Position numbers and translations under genes: made by a program. Positions 1-9,344 of a stretch of DNA of 64,000 nt are shown here, piece after piece (the first letter of the stretch is position 1; each line of letters begins with the position of its first letter). The notes under the pieces are model-generated. The model had not been told where the DNA came from. It ran no database searches and was given only the letters and a program-made list of their open reading frames with translations. Origin of the DNA: Planctomycetota bacterium (lineage in GTDB: Bacteria; Planctomycetota; Planctomycetia; Pirellulales; Pirellulaceae); the NCBI GenBank assembly GCA_029259935.1, contig JAJDEH010000408.1, forward strand, positions 1 through 64,000, read 5' to 3'.

Positions 1-1258
1 CACCGGCCAGCAGTTCGCGTTCCCACGCCCGCTGATCGGCCGCCGCGCCTGCCGCTCTTGCTTCAAGCCGTCTCGAAACGGCTGCCACATCATGATTTAG
101 TTTGTCGAGTCGCCGCTGTTGAAACCGGGTCGGTGCCTTGATGAATGGAACGGCGTTCCCGCGCTGTCCGTCCAGCCCGAGTTCAGGGATGTTGTTGAAG
201 TACGCGAACAGGCGATAGAAATCTCGTTGGGAGAACGGGTCGTATTTGTGGTCGTGACATCTTGCACAAATCATGGTTTGGCCGAGCCACACCGTCGTCG
301 TCGTGACGACCCGGTCGACGACGTATTCGGTACGATATTCGTCCGGAATCGCGCCCTCTTCGTAATTGATCATGTGGTTCCGGTTGAATCCGGTCGCAAT
401 GCGCTGTGCCAGTGTCGCATTGGGAAGCAAGTCGCCCGCGATCTGCCACACGGTGAACGTGTCGAAAGGCAGGTTCTCGTTCAGCGCGTTAATCACCCAC
501 GCGCGCCAGCGCCACATGTCACGATGGCTATCGGTGTGAAAGCCGTGCGTGTCGGCGTATCGCGCCAGGTCGAGCCACGGCAACGCCATTCGTTCGCCGT
601 AGCGAGGCGATGCCAGCAGGCGATCGACAACTTGGTCGTGGGCATCGGGCGAGCGATCGGCGAGAAACGAGTTCAGTTCATCCAGCGTCGGCGGAAAGCC
701 TGTCAGATCCAGCGTAACTCGTCGCAGCCATTGTTCGCGCGAGGCAGCCGGCGAAGGGCGCAATCCATGTTTGTTCATTCGCGCCAGGGTGAAGGTATCA
801 ATCGCATTCAGCGACCAATCGTCCGGCTGTTGAGATACTAACTTGGCGCGGCGGGGTGTCGTATAAGCCCAATGAGTTTGCCAATCGGCACCTTCATCGA
901 TCCACCGACGCAACAGCGCGACTTGCTCGGCGGACAAACGTCGTGCAACATCCGGCGGCGGCATGGCGATGTCGGGATCGGTGGCCGTCACGCGGCGGAT
1001 GAGTTCGCTGGTTCGGCTGTTGCCCGGCTCGATCGCCCGCTTTCCAGATGGCAATCGCGCGACGGCCCGCTGTCGGGAATCAAGACGCAATTCAGCTTCA
1101 CGTTGCGCTTCGTCAGGACCGTGACACTGAAGGCAGTTCTCGGACAGAATGGACCGAATCTGACGATTAAAGTCAATGCGCGCGTCCGAGTCGTCAGCCC
1201 GCAGGCAGAGCGCATCGAGGGCGCAAAGTAATACCCAGCACTGACAAATTCGGGACAT
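1..1258 (-). CDS. PSD1/DUF1549-type planctomycete cytochrome C protein, 5' part (runs off the left edge)
   Basis: The minus-strand frame is open from the ATG at 1258 to the window edge, so about 419 N-terminal residues are visible and the C-terminus is missing. A hydrophobic N-terminus (residues 5-19) looks like a signal peptide. It is followed by the typical PSD1 opening FNRQIRSILSENCLQCHGPD, with the heme-type C42-x-x-C45-H46. Further along, near 445-490, the DUF1549 hallmark NLPFDTFTVWQIAGDLLPNA is readable, then ICARCHDHKYDPF near 250-290. The family is common in Planctomycetes and is thought to be an exported cytochrome-like protein. It is often paired with a DUF1501 gene; here the only DUF1501 gene lies 30 kb away. 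The substrate is unknown. The DUF1553 domain expected downstream would lie outside the window. Confidence 0.9.
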   Translation of the reverse strand, partial: MSRICQCWVLLCALDALCLRADDSDARIDFNRQIRSILSENCLQCHGPDEAQREAELRLDSRQRAVARLPSGKRAIEPGNSRTSELIRRVTATDPDIAMPPPDVARRLSAEQVALLRRWIDEGADWQTHWAYTTPRRAKLVSQQPDDWSLNAIDTFTLARMNKHGLRPSPAASREQWLRRVTLDLTGFPPTLDELNSFLADRSPDAHDQVVDRLLASPRYGERMALPWLDLARYADTHGFHTDSHRDMWRWRAWVINALNENLPFDTFTVWQIAGDLLPNATLAQRIATGFNRNHMINYEEGAIPDEYRTEYVVDRVVTTTTVWLGQTMICARCHDHKYDPFSQRDFYRLFAYFNNIPELGLDGQRGNAVPFIKAPTRFQQRRLDKLNHDVAAVSRRLEARAAGAAADQRAWERELLAG

Positions 1259-1483
1259 GACGATTGATTGGGTTCTGGGGCCCAAAATGAGTTGACCTGT
1301 TCCGGAAAGCAGCCCTCAACACCCTACCTCTATTACAACATAAGCTCCTAAGAACGTCGAGGAATTCGGCCCGGGCTCTCTTTCGGAAATTAGCCCGGAC
1401 GAGCGGGATACTGGGGCCACATGAAACAAAGGCACTAAAAACCGGGGCTTTTCTTCGCGGCCTTGCGCATTGTCGAATCTGGG

Positions 1484-1969
1484 CTATTTGTTGATCATTC
1501 CCTCGCCACCGCACGCTTGGCAAGGCTCGACAACAAGCAATCCGACGTACTTTCCGCTGCCTTGGCAATCTGGACACGTGACCGTGATCGTTTGGCGGAA
1601 CGCCGCGAGCGCCGCGTCGAGGTCTTCGTGTACGTCGACCAGTCGCGTTAATCGAATAATCTTGAGCAGGTCGAGAACTTGTTGGTCGGGCGAGCAGAGG
1701 CGAAGATGGCCTTCGCGCTTTTTCAAATGGCTCCAGAGCTTGGCGACCAGATGCGGGATCTTGCCGGGAAAGTCCAATGCTCCCAGGTCGAGGACGAGCC
1801 GTTGTTCATCCCTGATCAGGGTCGTCACGTCGCGGATGATCGCGCGACAGTCGTCGTCATCCAGGGTGGTGCGATTTCTCTTGCGGCGAGGCGTAACGCT
1901 GACGATCATGATGCCGTCGTCCGTTACTTCGATCGAGCAAGTTTGCGTCGCCGCCGAAGAATTGCTCAT
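1484..1969 (-). CDS. STAS-domain protein with C-terminal DnaJ-type zinc finger
   Basis: This 161-residue protein has a STAS-like fold over residues 10-125, with the pattern of beta strands and helices of anti-sigma-factor antagonists (LVLDLGALDFPGKIPHLVAKL at about 58-78). The Ser normally phosphorylated in SpoIIAA-type proteins is not present at the expected place, where the sequence reads D-F-P-G. After the domain come two CxxCxGxG motifs (C132/C135 and C150/C153) like half of a DnaJ cysteine-rich zinc finger. A regulatory protein-protein interaction role in the cytosol is likely. No sigma factor, anti-sigma or kinase gene is adjacent, so the partner is unknown. The domain call is fairly secure and the function is inference. 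Confidence 0.75.
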   Translation of the reverse strand: MSNSSAATQTCSIEVTDDGIMIVSVTPRRKRNRTTLDDDDCRAIIRDVTTLIRDEQRLVLDLGALDFPGKIPHLVAKLWSHLKKREGHLRLCSPDQQVLDLLKIIRLTRLVDVHEDLDAALAAFRQTITVTCPDCQGSGKYVGLLVVEPCQACGGEGMINK

Positions 1970-2470
1970 AAGACGAATCCACCCTTTGCTGCCAGAATGC
2001 CGCGTTCCTAACGGGGCTTATCATTATAGGACTTTGCTGGCCAGAGTTGCAGGTCTTGGCGGAAAATCTCGCTGGGCCGCGGTGACAACCGTGCCAGCGT
2101 AACGCGCCGGGTTACATTTTCCGGCTGGCAGTTTCACGAAAAGTACTAACTGTCCGCCAGCGTGGTGAAGCTGTTTGGTTTGCTAGCCAGGTGAGCGAAT
2201 TCTGAATTCAAGCTTTCTGGTGATGGTTCGGGAGCGCCTGTTCCGCTTCATCTTGGATCGCTTGACGGATTCCGTCTGGATCAATGAAGCTGGGGATTTC
2301 TCTGATCTGGTCCCTTGGGCCGCACGATTTCGCACCCTTCCGGACTCATTGACGCCTCGCTTCCGCTGGGGGTAAACTTGCGAGATTCGCAATAAAAGCA
2401 AGTGAAATATGTGAGAACACCCGCGGCGAATCACCCGGCCGCGGATACGCCAAGACGAGGACCCCCACGA
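1970..2470. other. Intergenic region upstream of transketolase (501 bp)
   Basis: I see no convincing gene here. It separates the divergent STAS gene and transketolase and should hold promoters for both. An imperfect hairpin lies at 2070-2099, with outer arms CGCTGG/CCAGCG and inner arms CGGT/ACCG around GACA. Its position, about 100 bp before the STAS start, is the only reason to note it. Confidence 0.5.
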
Positions 2471-4528
2471 ATGGCCGCCGCAATCCCGAGCATCGAAGAC
2501 CAAGCCATCAACACCATCCGTACGTTGTCGATGGATGCCGTTCAACAGGCAAACAGCGGGCATCCCGGGACGCCGATGGCACTGGCTCCGGTGGCATACG
2601 CCGTCTGGAATCAGGCGATGAACTACGATCCGGCGAATCCGCTGTGGCCCGCCCGCGATCGATTCGTGCTGTCGTGTGGCCACGCATCGATGCTGCTCTA
2701 TTCGCTGCTGCATCTGGCGGGGGTCAAAGACGTCGATCAACAAGGCAACGTACTCGACAAGCCGGCGATTTCTCTGGACAACATCAAGAACTTTCGGCAG
2801 ATGGGCAGCCCCTGTGCCGGCCATCCTGAATTCGGAGACGCGGGGGGAATTGAAACGACGACCGGGCCTCTTGGACAAGGCATTGGCAACAGTGTCGGCC
2901 TGGCCATCGCCGCCAAGTGGTTTGCCGCCCGATACAACAAGCCTGGCTTCGAACTCTTCGACTACAACGTCTACGCGCTTTGCAGTGACGGCGACGTGAT
3001 GGAAGGAATCGGGTGCGAGGCGGCATCGCTAGCGGGACACCTGGGTCTTTCCAATTTGTGTTGGATTTACGACGACAATCAAATCACGATCGAAGGCAAT
3101 ACCAATCTGTCTTTCACGGAAGACGTCGAGAAGCGGTTTCAGGCACTTGGTTGGAACACGGTGGTTGTGGAAGACGCCAACGATCTGTCCGCCATTAACG
3201 CGGCGCTTGACAACTTCAAGCAAACCCAGGATCGGCCCACGGTCATTGTGTTGCGCAGCATTATCGCCTGGGGCGCGCCGAACAAAGCCAACACGCACGG
3301 CGCGCATGGCGCGCCGCTAGGCGAAGACGAGATTCGGTTAACCAAGGAAGCCTACGGCTGGCCCGCCGATGAAAAGTTCTTAGTTCCAGACGAAGCCAAG
3401 TCACACTTCGCCGAAGGGATTGGCAAGCGGGGCGCGGCCGCGTTCACTCAGTGGAACGGTAAATTCTCTGAGTACGCCGCGGCGCATCCTGAATTGGCGG
3501 CGCAGCTAAAAACGATTTGGGCCGGCGAGTTACCCGCTGGCTGGGACAAGGACATCCCCACATTTGAAGCGGACCCAAAGGGATTGGCGACGCGAGCTTC
3601 GTCGGGAAAAGTACTCAACGCGATCGCTCCGAATTTGCCCTGGCTAATTGGCGGATCAGCCGACTTGGCTCCGTCGAACAATACCATGCTAAACTCCGAC
3701 GACGCCGGCCACTTTGGCCGCGACAACTACGCGGGCCGAAATTTTCACTTCGGCATTCGTGAGCACATCATGGCGTCGGTTTGCAACGGGCTTTCGCTGG
3801 CCGGATTGCGACCCTACGGCGGAACGTTTTTTGTCTTCACCGATTACATGCGTCCGGCGATGCGCCTGGCCAGTATTATGCATCGCCCCGTGCTGTACGT
3901 TTTGACGCACGATTCCATCGGCCTCGGGGAAGATGGGCCGACGCACCAACCGGTCGAACATTTGGCGGCTTGCCGTTCAATCCCTGGTTTGCTGGTGATG
4001 CGGCCGGGCGACGCGAATGAAGTTGCCGAATCGTATCGCGCGCTGATTTCCGCGAATGACCGCCCCACGGCTCTCGTCCTGACACGGCAGGGCCTGCCCA
4101 CCGTGGACCGCGCGAAATACGGCAGCGCCGCCGGCGTCGCCCAGGGTGGTTACGTGCTGGCCGATTGCGATGGCCCGCTCCAAGTGATCCTGATCGGCAC
4201 GGGCAGCGAAGTTGATTTGTGCATGCAAGCCGCCCAGCAGCTTGCCAGCGAGGGAATCAAGGCTCGCGTGGTCAGTTTGCCTTGCTGGGAACTGTTCGAC
4301 GAGCAGGACGCGTCCTACCGGGAGAGCGTCTTGCCGGCCAGCGTCGGCGCGCGAGTCGCGGTGGAAGCCGGCATCCGCCAAGGCTGGGACCGATACATCG
4401 GATCGACCGGCCGATTCGTGGGCATGCGCAGCTTCGGCGCGTCGGCGCCTTACAAAGAGCTTTACCAGCACTTCGGCATCACCGTCGAACGAGTCATCGA
4501 AGAAGCCAAAGCTGCCATCGCCGAGTGA
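2471..4528 (+). CDS. tkt: Transketolase
   Basis: Thiamine-diphosphate enzyme that moves two-carbon ketol units between sugar phosphates in the non-oxidative pentose phosphate pathway, in the cytosol. The start at 2471 gives 685 residues, beginning MAAAIPSIEDQAINTIRTLS as in the family; the frame is open upstream to 2402, but that extension looks non-coding, and GAGG lies about 11 nt before the chosen ATG. Visible hallmarks are SGHPGTPMALAP, DRFVLSCGHASMLLYSLLHL, the ThDP-binding GDGDVMEGIG-like segment (here CSDGDVMEGIGCEAASLAGH), and in the Pyr domain FGIREHIMASVCNG and GLGEDGPTHQPVEHLA. Length and domain order (ThDP, Pyr, C-terminal) are complete. It stands alone, with no pentose-pathway neighbours. 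Confidence 0.97.
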   Translation: MAAAIPSIEDQAINTIRTLSMDAVQQANSGHPGTPMALAPVAYAVWNQAMNYDPANPLWPARDRFVLSCGHASMLLYSLLHLAGVKDVDQQGNVLDKPAISLDNIKNFRQMGSPCAGHPEFGDAGGIETTTGPLGQGIGNSVGLAIAAKWFAARYNKPGFELFDYNVYALCSDGDVMEGIGCEAASLAGHLGLSNLCWIYDDNQITIEGNTNLSFTEDVEKRFQALGWNTVVVEDANDLSAINAALDNFKQTQDRPTVIVLRSIIAWGAPNKANTHGAHGAPLGEDEIRLTKEAYGWPADEKFLVPDEAKSHFAEGIGKRGAAAFTQWNGKFSEYAAAHPELAAQLKTIWAGELPAGWDKDIPTFEADPKGLATRASSGKVLNAIAPNLPWLIGGSADLAPSNNTMLNSDDAGHFGRDNYAGRNFHFGIREHIMASVCNGLSLAGLRPYGGTFFVFTDYMRPAMRLASIMHRPVLYVLTHDSIGLGEDGPTHQPVEHLAACRSIPGLLVMRPGDANEVAESYRALISANDRPTALVLTRQGLPTVDRAKYGSAAGVAQGGYVLADCDGPLQVILIGTGSEVDLCMQAAQQLASEGIKARVVSLPCWELFDEQDASYRESVLPASVGARVAVEAGIRQGWDRYIGSTGRFVGMRSFGASAPYKELYQHFGITVERVIEEAKAAIAE

Positions 4529-4560
4529 GTCGAATTACACTTGGCCGCGCCCATGCCGCA

Positions 4561-5310
4561 CTAGGTATCGTAGTCGCCATCCCAGGGATGAAAGAATGCC
4601 ATGTAGTTGCCAGGTTGCATTTCGATCAACAGGTAATCTTCCTCGTCGTCGTCTTCCAGTTCCCGTGGGATCAGGCCGAAGTCGATGTCATGGCGATTGA
4701 TTCGGAACGGCGCGACTTCGATGTCACCAAATTCAACTTCGCCCAGCGAGGCAAGACGATCGTTGTACAACTGGCGGGCTTCCTCTTTGTCCAGCGCTGC
4801 CCGAGGGCCGATCTTGTCGATCGTCGCCTCGATCAGTTTTCCGCCATCATCAAAGAGGTACAACGCGATGAACTCGCAGCCGGGGTCCACGTCGTTTGCC
4901 GGCACGAAAGGCGTCGTGAGGAAAAACTGCCTGCCATCGGCCGTTCGCCCAATGTGTTTCGCATGATAATCATCGTGACCAATTGGGAATGTTTCGGGGA
5001 TTCCGACGTCAAGCTTCTCCCACATCCACGGCGATTGCCAATCGTCCCCTTGTTGGAAAAACGCTAGAAACGCCCCCTCGACGTCGGTCCGCGACGTTGA
5101 TTCTGGATCGGTCGCAAAGTGCTTGTCCGCCGCGCCCTCTCGATATTCAAGTTGGTAGGTCCCGTCGTCGTTGTGAAATACTTGAATATAGTGCTCATCA
5201 TCTCTCGACAGGATCAAGAACTCGTCCTCGGCAAGTCTCGCGACGGCAGAACGAACCGTCGCGTCGTCCGAGGCTTCGGAATGCCGATCGTCGTTGAAGT
5301 TCAATTGCAT
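4561..5310 (-). CDS. Hypothetical acidic protein (249 aa)
   Basis: I do not recognise a named family. The protein is highly acidic, has no signal peptide or membrane segment, and looks cytosolic. The first half contains a segment of the form DEFLILSRDDEHYIQVFHND followed by YQLEYREG and DKHF, a pattern I associate with uncharacterised bacterial proteins that sometimes act as immunity-like or regulatory partners; that link is weak. The second half is rich in Asp/Glu with a D-D-D-E-E-D run near the C-terminus. The gene is convergent with transketolase, with only 32 bp between stops. Confidence 0.7.
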   Translation of the reverse strand: MQLNFNDDRHSEASDDATVRSAVARLAEDEFLILSRDDEHYIQVFHNDDGTYQLEYREGAADKHFATDPESTSRTDVEGAFLAFFQQGDDWQSPWMWEKLDVGIPETFPIGHDDYHAKHIGRTADGRQFFLTTPFVPANDVDPGCEFIALYLFDDGGKLIEATIDKIGPRAALDKEEARQLYNDRLASLGEVEFGDIEVAPFRINRHDIDFGLIPRELEDDDEEDYLLIEMQPGNYMAFFHPWDGDYDT

Positions 5311-5756
5311 GGCGATTCAGTCCGTGAGCGGCCGGCCAGCCTGAGCGGTCCAAGTTGAGGGTCCGCGACTTCCGTCGGCATGAGCCGACACGTCGGGACA
5401 CGAAACAAGATGGCTCCATCCTATACGCGTACCGGACCAGCCGGCAAGGTTTTTCAAATGGGTAAGACGCCGATTCCGTGGCAAGTCCAGTCCGCCGAGT
5501 GCCTCGCTTTGCCAAGATTGGCTCGTCGCGGGAAAGATCGGCAAAGGCCTGGAGAAGTAATAGTAGAACCGGCCGGCACCCTCACGTAGAATGACGTAAG
5601 GCGCGTCGGAAGGGGGCCATACCAAACACAAAGATGGCTATGCATTGTGCCGCTCCTGGCAACCCACTCCCGCTGGCCGACCCTACCCACGACCCTACCC
5701 ACGACCCAACCCACGAACCACCCACCGCACCCCCGCAACGACTGGAAATTACTTAG
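5311..5756. other. Intergenic region before the DUF4838 gene (446 bp)
   Basis: No gene is supported. The region separates the divergent acidic-protein and DUF4838 genes and should contain both promoters, but I cannot pick out a clear -35/-10 pair. The only structure is the 12-bp tandem repeat listed at 5678-5725. Confidence 0.5.
5678..5725. repeat. Short tandem repeat, 12-bp unit CGACCCTACCCA
   Basis: Three consecutive units at 5678-5689, 5690-5701 and 5702-5713 (the third with T changed to A) are followed by a degenerate fourth. The array ends about 30 bp before the DUF4838 start and is strongly strand-biased, with C-rich + strand and G-rich - strand. Confidence 0.8.
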
Positions 5757-8183
5757 ATGACGAATTGCTTGGGACGACCGATGAAGATGTTCGCGATTCT
5801 CCTTGCGTCATGGGCGGCAGTGATCGCTTCTGGCGGTACCTGCCATTGCTTCGCGGCCGTCGCCGGAAAAGCTGGCGACTCCGACCTGGTTGTCGCGGCA
5901 CGTGGCAAGTCGGCGGCGACGATCGTCGTCACGCCGGATGCCGGGCAGCATGAACAGCAGGCCGCCGCCGATCTGGCCAAGTACATCGAAATGATGTGTG
6001 GCGCGAAGCCGCTCGTCGCCAATACACAAGACGCCATCGCCAAAGTTCTGAAAAGCGATGCGGCGGCGGTGCTGGTGGGCCAAGCGGCGCTCAAGGCGAA
6101 ACCGGACCTGCGCGACGCGCTGCGCCGGGTAGCGAAGAAGGACGCCATTATCAGGACCGACGCGATTGTGCTGCGACGCGAAGGCAATCGCGTTTTTCTA
6201 GCCGGCAATAACGACCGGGCGCATTACTTCGCCGTGGCCGAATTGTTGCGCCGTTGGGGTTGCCGTTGGTATCTGCCGACCGAGTTTGGTGAGTGCATTC
6301 CCGACGAAAATGAATTGAAGGTGGGCACCTTGGACTACGCGTACTCGTCGCCGTTCGAAATCCGCTCGTATTGGATTTCCTGGCTGGGCGATAACAGCGG
6401 AGCTAACGACTTTCAAAAACGGAACATGATGTCCGGCAGAAACGACTTGCCGCCGACCGGGCATTCACTCGGCAAATACACCAAGGGGCTGGGCAAGGGA
6501 ACGTTTCAGTTTCCCATTACCGATCCCAAAACCGGTCAACATGTCGCGGCAAAAGTTGAAGAGATGTTCAAGCAGGGCAAGAATTTCTCGCTGGGGATGG
6601 AAGACGGTTCTTACGATTCGGATTACGCCAAGGACCAGCGGCTGATGAAGCTGCAATGGGATAAGTACTTTCTGCGGTGGTCGGTGACCGACCCGATGCT
6701 GGAGCTATACAACAACGTCGCGGCCATCCTGCAAAAGAAACACCCCGGCAGCAAAACGAAGATAGGCTTCCTGGCTTACGCCAACATGACGCTGCCGCCC
6801 GTTCGCGACATGACCGCCGAGCCTTCTTTGTTTTGCGAACTGGCACCGATCGATATCGACCCAATTCACGGCATGGACGATCCGCGTTCGCCGCCGCGAC
6901 AAGAATACCGCGAGATGCTCTACAAGTGGGCCAAAGTGATGCAAGGCCGCCTGTGCATCTACGACTACGATCAGGGCATGCTTGTGTGGCGCGACATTCC
7001 CAACCCGTCGCACATGGCGTTCCGCCAGGATGTCCAGCACTATCGCAAAGCGGGCGTGGTCGGGGTGAACACCGAAAGCCGCAACGCGCTGGCGACCACC
7101 TTCTTGAACCTGTACCTTCGTGGCCGCCTGATGTGGAATCCCGACGAGGACGTCGACGCCTTGTTGGCCGAGTTCTATCCAAAATTCTACGGCCCGGCCG
7201 CCAAGCCGATGAGCAACTATTGGCAAGCGATCTACCAGGCGTGGGAAGACACGATTGTCACCGAACACGAATACTTCGTCGCGCCCGCGATCTACACTCC
7301 GCAAGTGATGGCCGTCTTGAAGCAGAACCTCGCCGAGGCCGAAGGGATTATTAACGGACTGAAGGTTCAAGGTAGAAAACTATCGCGCAACGAGCAGCTC
7401 TTCATCGAACGCATGCGATTTACGCGGCTGAGCTATCAAGTGCTTCAGTCGTACATGGACATGGTCCGGTCGTCGGCGACGGAAGTCGATTTCAAGTCGG
7501 CGGTGGCGGCTGGCGAGAGTGGATTGAAGGCCCGCGAAGAGCTGAGCGCGATGAACGGCACCTTCACGACGACCAAGCTGGAAAACGGCTACGCCTGGTG
7601 GCCGGGCGAAGTCCGCCAGTATCGCGAATTGCTGCCCTTGATCAACGGCGAAAAAGGCAAGCTCATCTCGAAGTTGCCGCTGGAATGGGCCTTTCATCGC
7701 GATCCCCAGCGCGAAGGCTTGAAGCTGGGCTATCACACCAAGCCGGTGGATCTTTCTCATTGGAACGAGCACAAGAACGAATACGATGTAGCACGTTTGA
7801 AGGACTATCCAACCGATCAATGGGAGATGCTACGAACCGACTTGTATGCCCAGGCCCAAGGCATCCGCCATCCAGATCAGCAAAGCTTCGTCGGCGACCT
7901 GTGGTATCGCACCGAAGTGGAACTGACCGCCAACCAAGCGGCGGATTCGTCGTTGCACTTCCCCGGCCTCTTCAACGAATGCCGCCTGTACATCAATGGC
8001 GAGGAGGCCGCTTACCGAAAACAAGGCAAGATGTGGTGGCTGAACGATTACCGATTCGAATGGGACGTCAATCTGAAGGGAAAACTGAAACCGGGCAAAA
8101 ACACGATCGTCCTCCGCTGCAACTGTGAACACCATTTCGGCGGCATGTTCCGGCGGCCATTCTTGTATCAGCCCGTGCGTTGA
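5757..8183 (+). CDS. DUF4838 domain-containing secreted glycoside-hydrolase-like protein
   Basis: The 808-residue protein starts with a signal peptide; the hydrophobic core is MFAILLASWAAVIASGG, and an alternative ATG lies at 5781. Residues about 45-165 form an alpha-glucuronidase N-terminal-like domain (IVVTPDAGQHEQQAAADLAKYIE, then HYFAVAELLRRWGCRWYLP). Residues about 180-560 match DUF4838, an uncharacterised domain with a TIM-barrel-like pattern and many aromatic residues. The C-terminal 150 residues (RTEVELTANQAADSSLHFPG, then LYINGEEA) look like a beta-sandwich carbohydrate-binding module. The likely job is extracellular or periplasmic polysaccharide breakdown, but no substrate can be assigned. 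The neighbours do not help: upstream is unrelated and downstream is the DUF1559-like trio. Confidence 0.85.
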   Translation: MTNCLGRPMKMFAILLASWAAVIASGGTCHCFAAVAGKAGDSDLVVAARGKSAATIVVTPDAGQHEQQAAADLAKYIEMMCGAKPLVANTQDAIAKVLKSDAAAVLVGQAALKAKPDLRDALRRVAKKDAIIRTDAIVLRREGNRVFLAGNNDRAHYFAVAELLRRWGCRWYLPTEFGECIPDENELKVGTLDYAYSSPFEIRSYWISWLGDNSGANDFQKRNMMSGRNDLPPTGHSLGKYTKGLGKGTFQFPITDPKTGQHVAAKVEEMFKQGKNFSLGMEDGSYDSDYAKDQRLMKLQWDKYFLRWSVTDPMLELYNNVAAILQKKHPGSKTKIGFLAYANMTLPPVRDMTAEPSLFCELAPIDIDPIHGMDDPRSPPRQEYREMLYKWAKVMQGRLCIYDYDQGMLVWRDIPNPSHMAFRQDVQHYRKAGVVGVNTESRNALATTFLNLYLRGRLMWNPDEDVDALLAEFYPKFYGPAAKPMSNYWQAIYQAWEDTIVTEHEYFVAPAIYTPQVMAVLKQNLAEAEGIINGLKVQGRKLSRNEQLFIERMRFTRLSYQVLQSYMDMVRSSATEVDFKSAVAAGESGLKAREELSAMNGTFTTTKLENGYAWWPGEVRQYRELLPLINGEKGKLISKLPLEWAFHRDPQREGLKLGYHTKPVDLSHWNEHKNEYDVARLKDYPTDQWEMLRTDLYAQAQGIRHPDQQSFVGDLWYRTEVELTANQAADSSLHFPGLFNECRLYINGEEAAYRKQGKMWWLNDYRFEWDVNLKGKLKPGKNTIVLRCNCEHHFGGMFRRPFLYQPVR

Positions 8184-8217
8184 GCGCCTTCACCGAACAA
8201 CGGCTCCCTGCGCACCG

Positions 8218-8232
8218 TATCGTAGTACGATA
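8218..8232. promoter_or_regulatory. 15-bp palindrome before the DUF1559-like trio
   Basis: The sequence TATCGTAGTACGATA has perfect 7-bp arms around a single G. It lies 38 bp upstream of the preferred GTG start of the first of three overlapping genes, where an operator would be expected. No regulator gene is adjacent. The symmetry is seen; the operator role is inference. Confidence 0.4.
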
Positions 8233-8270
8233 GCAACCACTCGCGCTCTGGCATGCAAAGGGCCTATTCC

Positions 8271-9344
8271 GTGAACGACGACAACCAATCGTCCAATCGG
8301 ATTCTAAGTCTGCGTGGGGCGTTCGGTTTTCTGACAGCCTATTGCATTCTTTTCGCTCTCGCCGGCTTTCTAATCCGCGAGATTTCACCGATGGGACGCA
8401 TTCTGCTGGTGATGGCGATCGTTACCATTCCACCCGCGACAATCTGCGTCCTCCGTTGGGACTGGAAGGCGATCGTGGTTTTTGCATTGATTCTGTTCTT
8501 TGGTGCGGTGTTCTTTTTGCTGCCGATTGTACAAGCGGCGCGCGAAACAGGCTCGCCCCCACAAACCTGTGACTACCATCTGAAGTACGTTGCGCTGGCG
8601 TTGCATGGCTACCACGAGGTTCACGGCACTTTCCCGCCCGCCTACATTGCCGACCAGGATGGCAAGCCTATACATAGCTGGCGGACCCTGATCTTGCCAT
8701 ACATGGAATACAACGGCAGTTTCTATCCGTACGACTCTAGCCAGCCCTGGGACGCGCCGGAAAATCTAGAGTTGCTAAAACAGCACGCCCCTCGTGAGTA
8801 CGGCTGCGCGTATTGTCGCGACAAGCAGCCTCCGAGCGACACCATGGTGGTCGCGATCACTGGCGAAGGAACGGCGTGGCCAGGGCCCAACTCGACCTGT
8901 CTCAACGATATCACTGACGGCATCCACTCGACGATTTTCCTGATGAGTATCGACAATTCGGGAATCGCTTGGACCGAACCTCGGGATTTGGAACTCGACT
9001 CGTTTAGGATTACCGACGTCGCCACATCCAGCGGCGATGTCAGCAGCCAGCACGGTGCCGGCGTTTTTGTGGCTCGCATGGACGGAAGCGTCGCGTTCCT
9101 CAATGCCACGATCGACATGAGCGAGATGCAAGGATTGTGTACGATCAACGCCGCCGATGTCGCGACCGACGAGCACTTCAGCCAGGCAACGAAGGGCGTC
9201 CGTTCGAGATCCTCTCGTTATGACGATGTTGTTATCCCGGGTGTAATCATGGCGCTGGCGGTTATGTTTGGAGTGATACTTTTCAGTTCACAAATTTCGC
9301 ATAAGCACGGTACGAAAATCAGCGGCAAGGGTCCTAGCCCGTGA
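8271..9344 (+). CDS. DUF1559-like membrane protein, copy 1
   Basis: I prefer the GTG at 8271 over the in-frame ATG at 8253, because both downstream paralogs begin with the same GTG-encoded M-N-D. Three hydrophobic helices occupy about residues 15-35, 41-60 and 66-87. Then comes a soluble domain that resembles the DUF1559 core: LHGYHEVHGTFPPAYIAD, DGKPIHSWRTLILPYME, YDSSQPWDAPEN, and a late HGAGVFVARMDGSVAFLN. A further hydrophobic helix sits near the C-terminus. Typical DUF1559 proteins have a type IV pilin-like leader; here that leader is replaced by multiple helices, with LLPIVQAARE as the only trace of it. The last 4 nt overlap copy 2 as GTGA. Function is unknown; membrane location is likely. 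Confidence 0.8.
   Translation: MNDDNQSSNRILSLRGAFGFLTAYCILFALAGFLIREISPMGRILLVMAIVTIPPATICVLRWDWKAIVVFALILFFGAVFFLLPIVQAARETGSPPQTCDYHLKYVALALHGYHEVHGTFPPAYIADQDGKPIHSWRTLILPYMEYNGSFYPYDSSQPWDAPENLELLKQHAPREYGCAYCRDKQPPSDTMVVAITGEGTAWPGPNSTCLNDITDGIHSTIFLMSIDNSGIAWTEPRDLELDSFRITDVATSSGDVSSQHGAGVFVARMDGSVAFLNATIDMSEMQGLCTINAADVATDEHFSQATKGVRSRSSRYDDVVIPGVIMALAVMFGVILFSSQISHKHGTKISGKGPSP

Noticed and set aside
119..841. Plus-strand open frame at the left edge.
   Set aside because: The minus strand here encodes the DUF1549 region (FDTFTVWQ, ARCHDHKYDPF), which is far stronger evidence.
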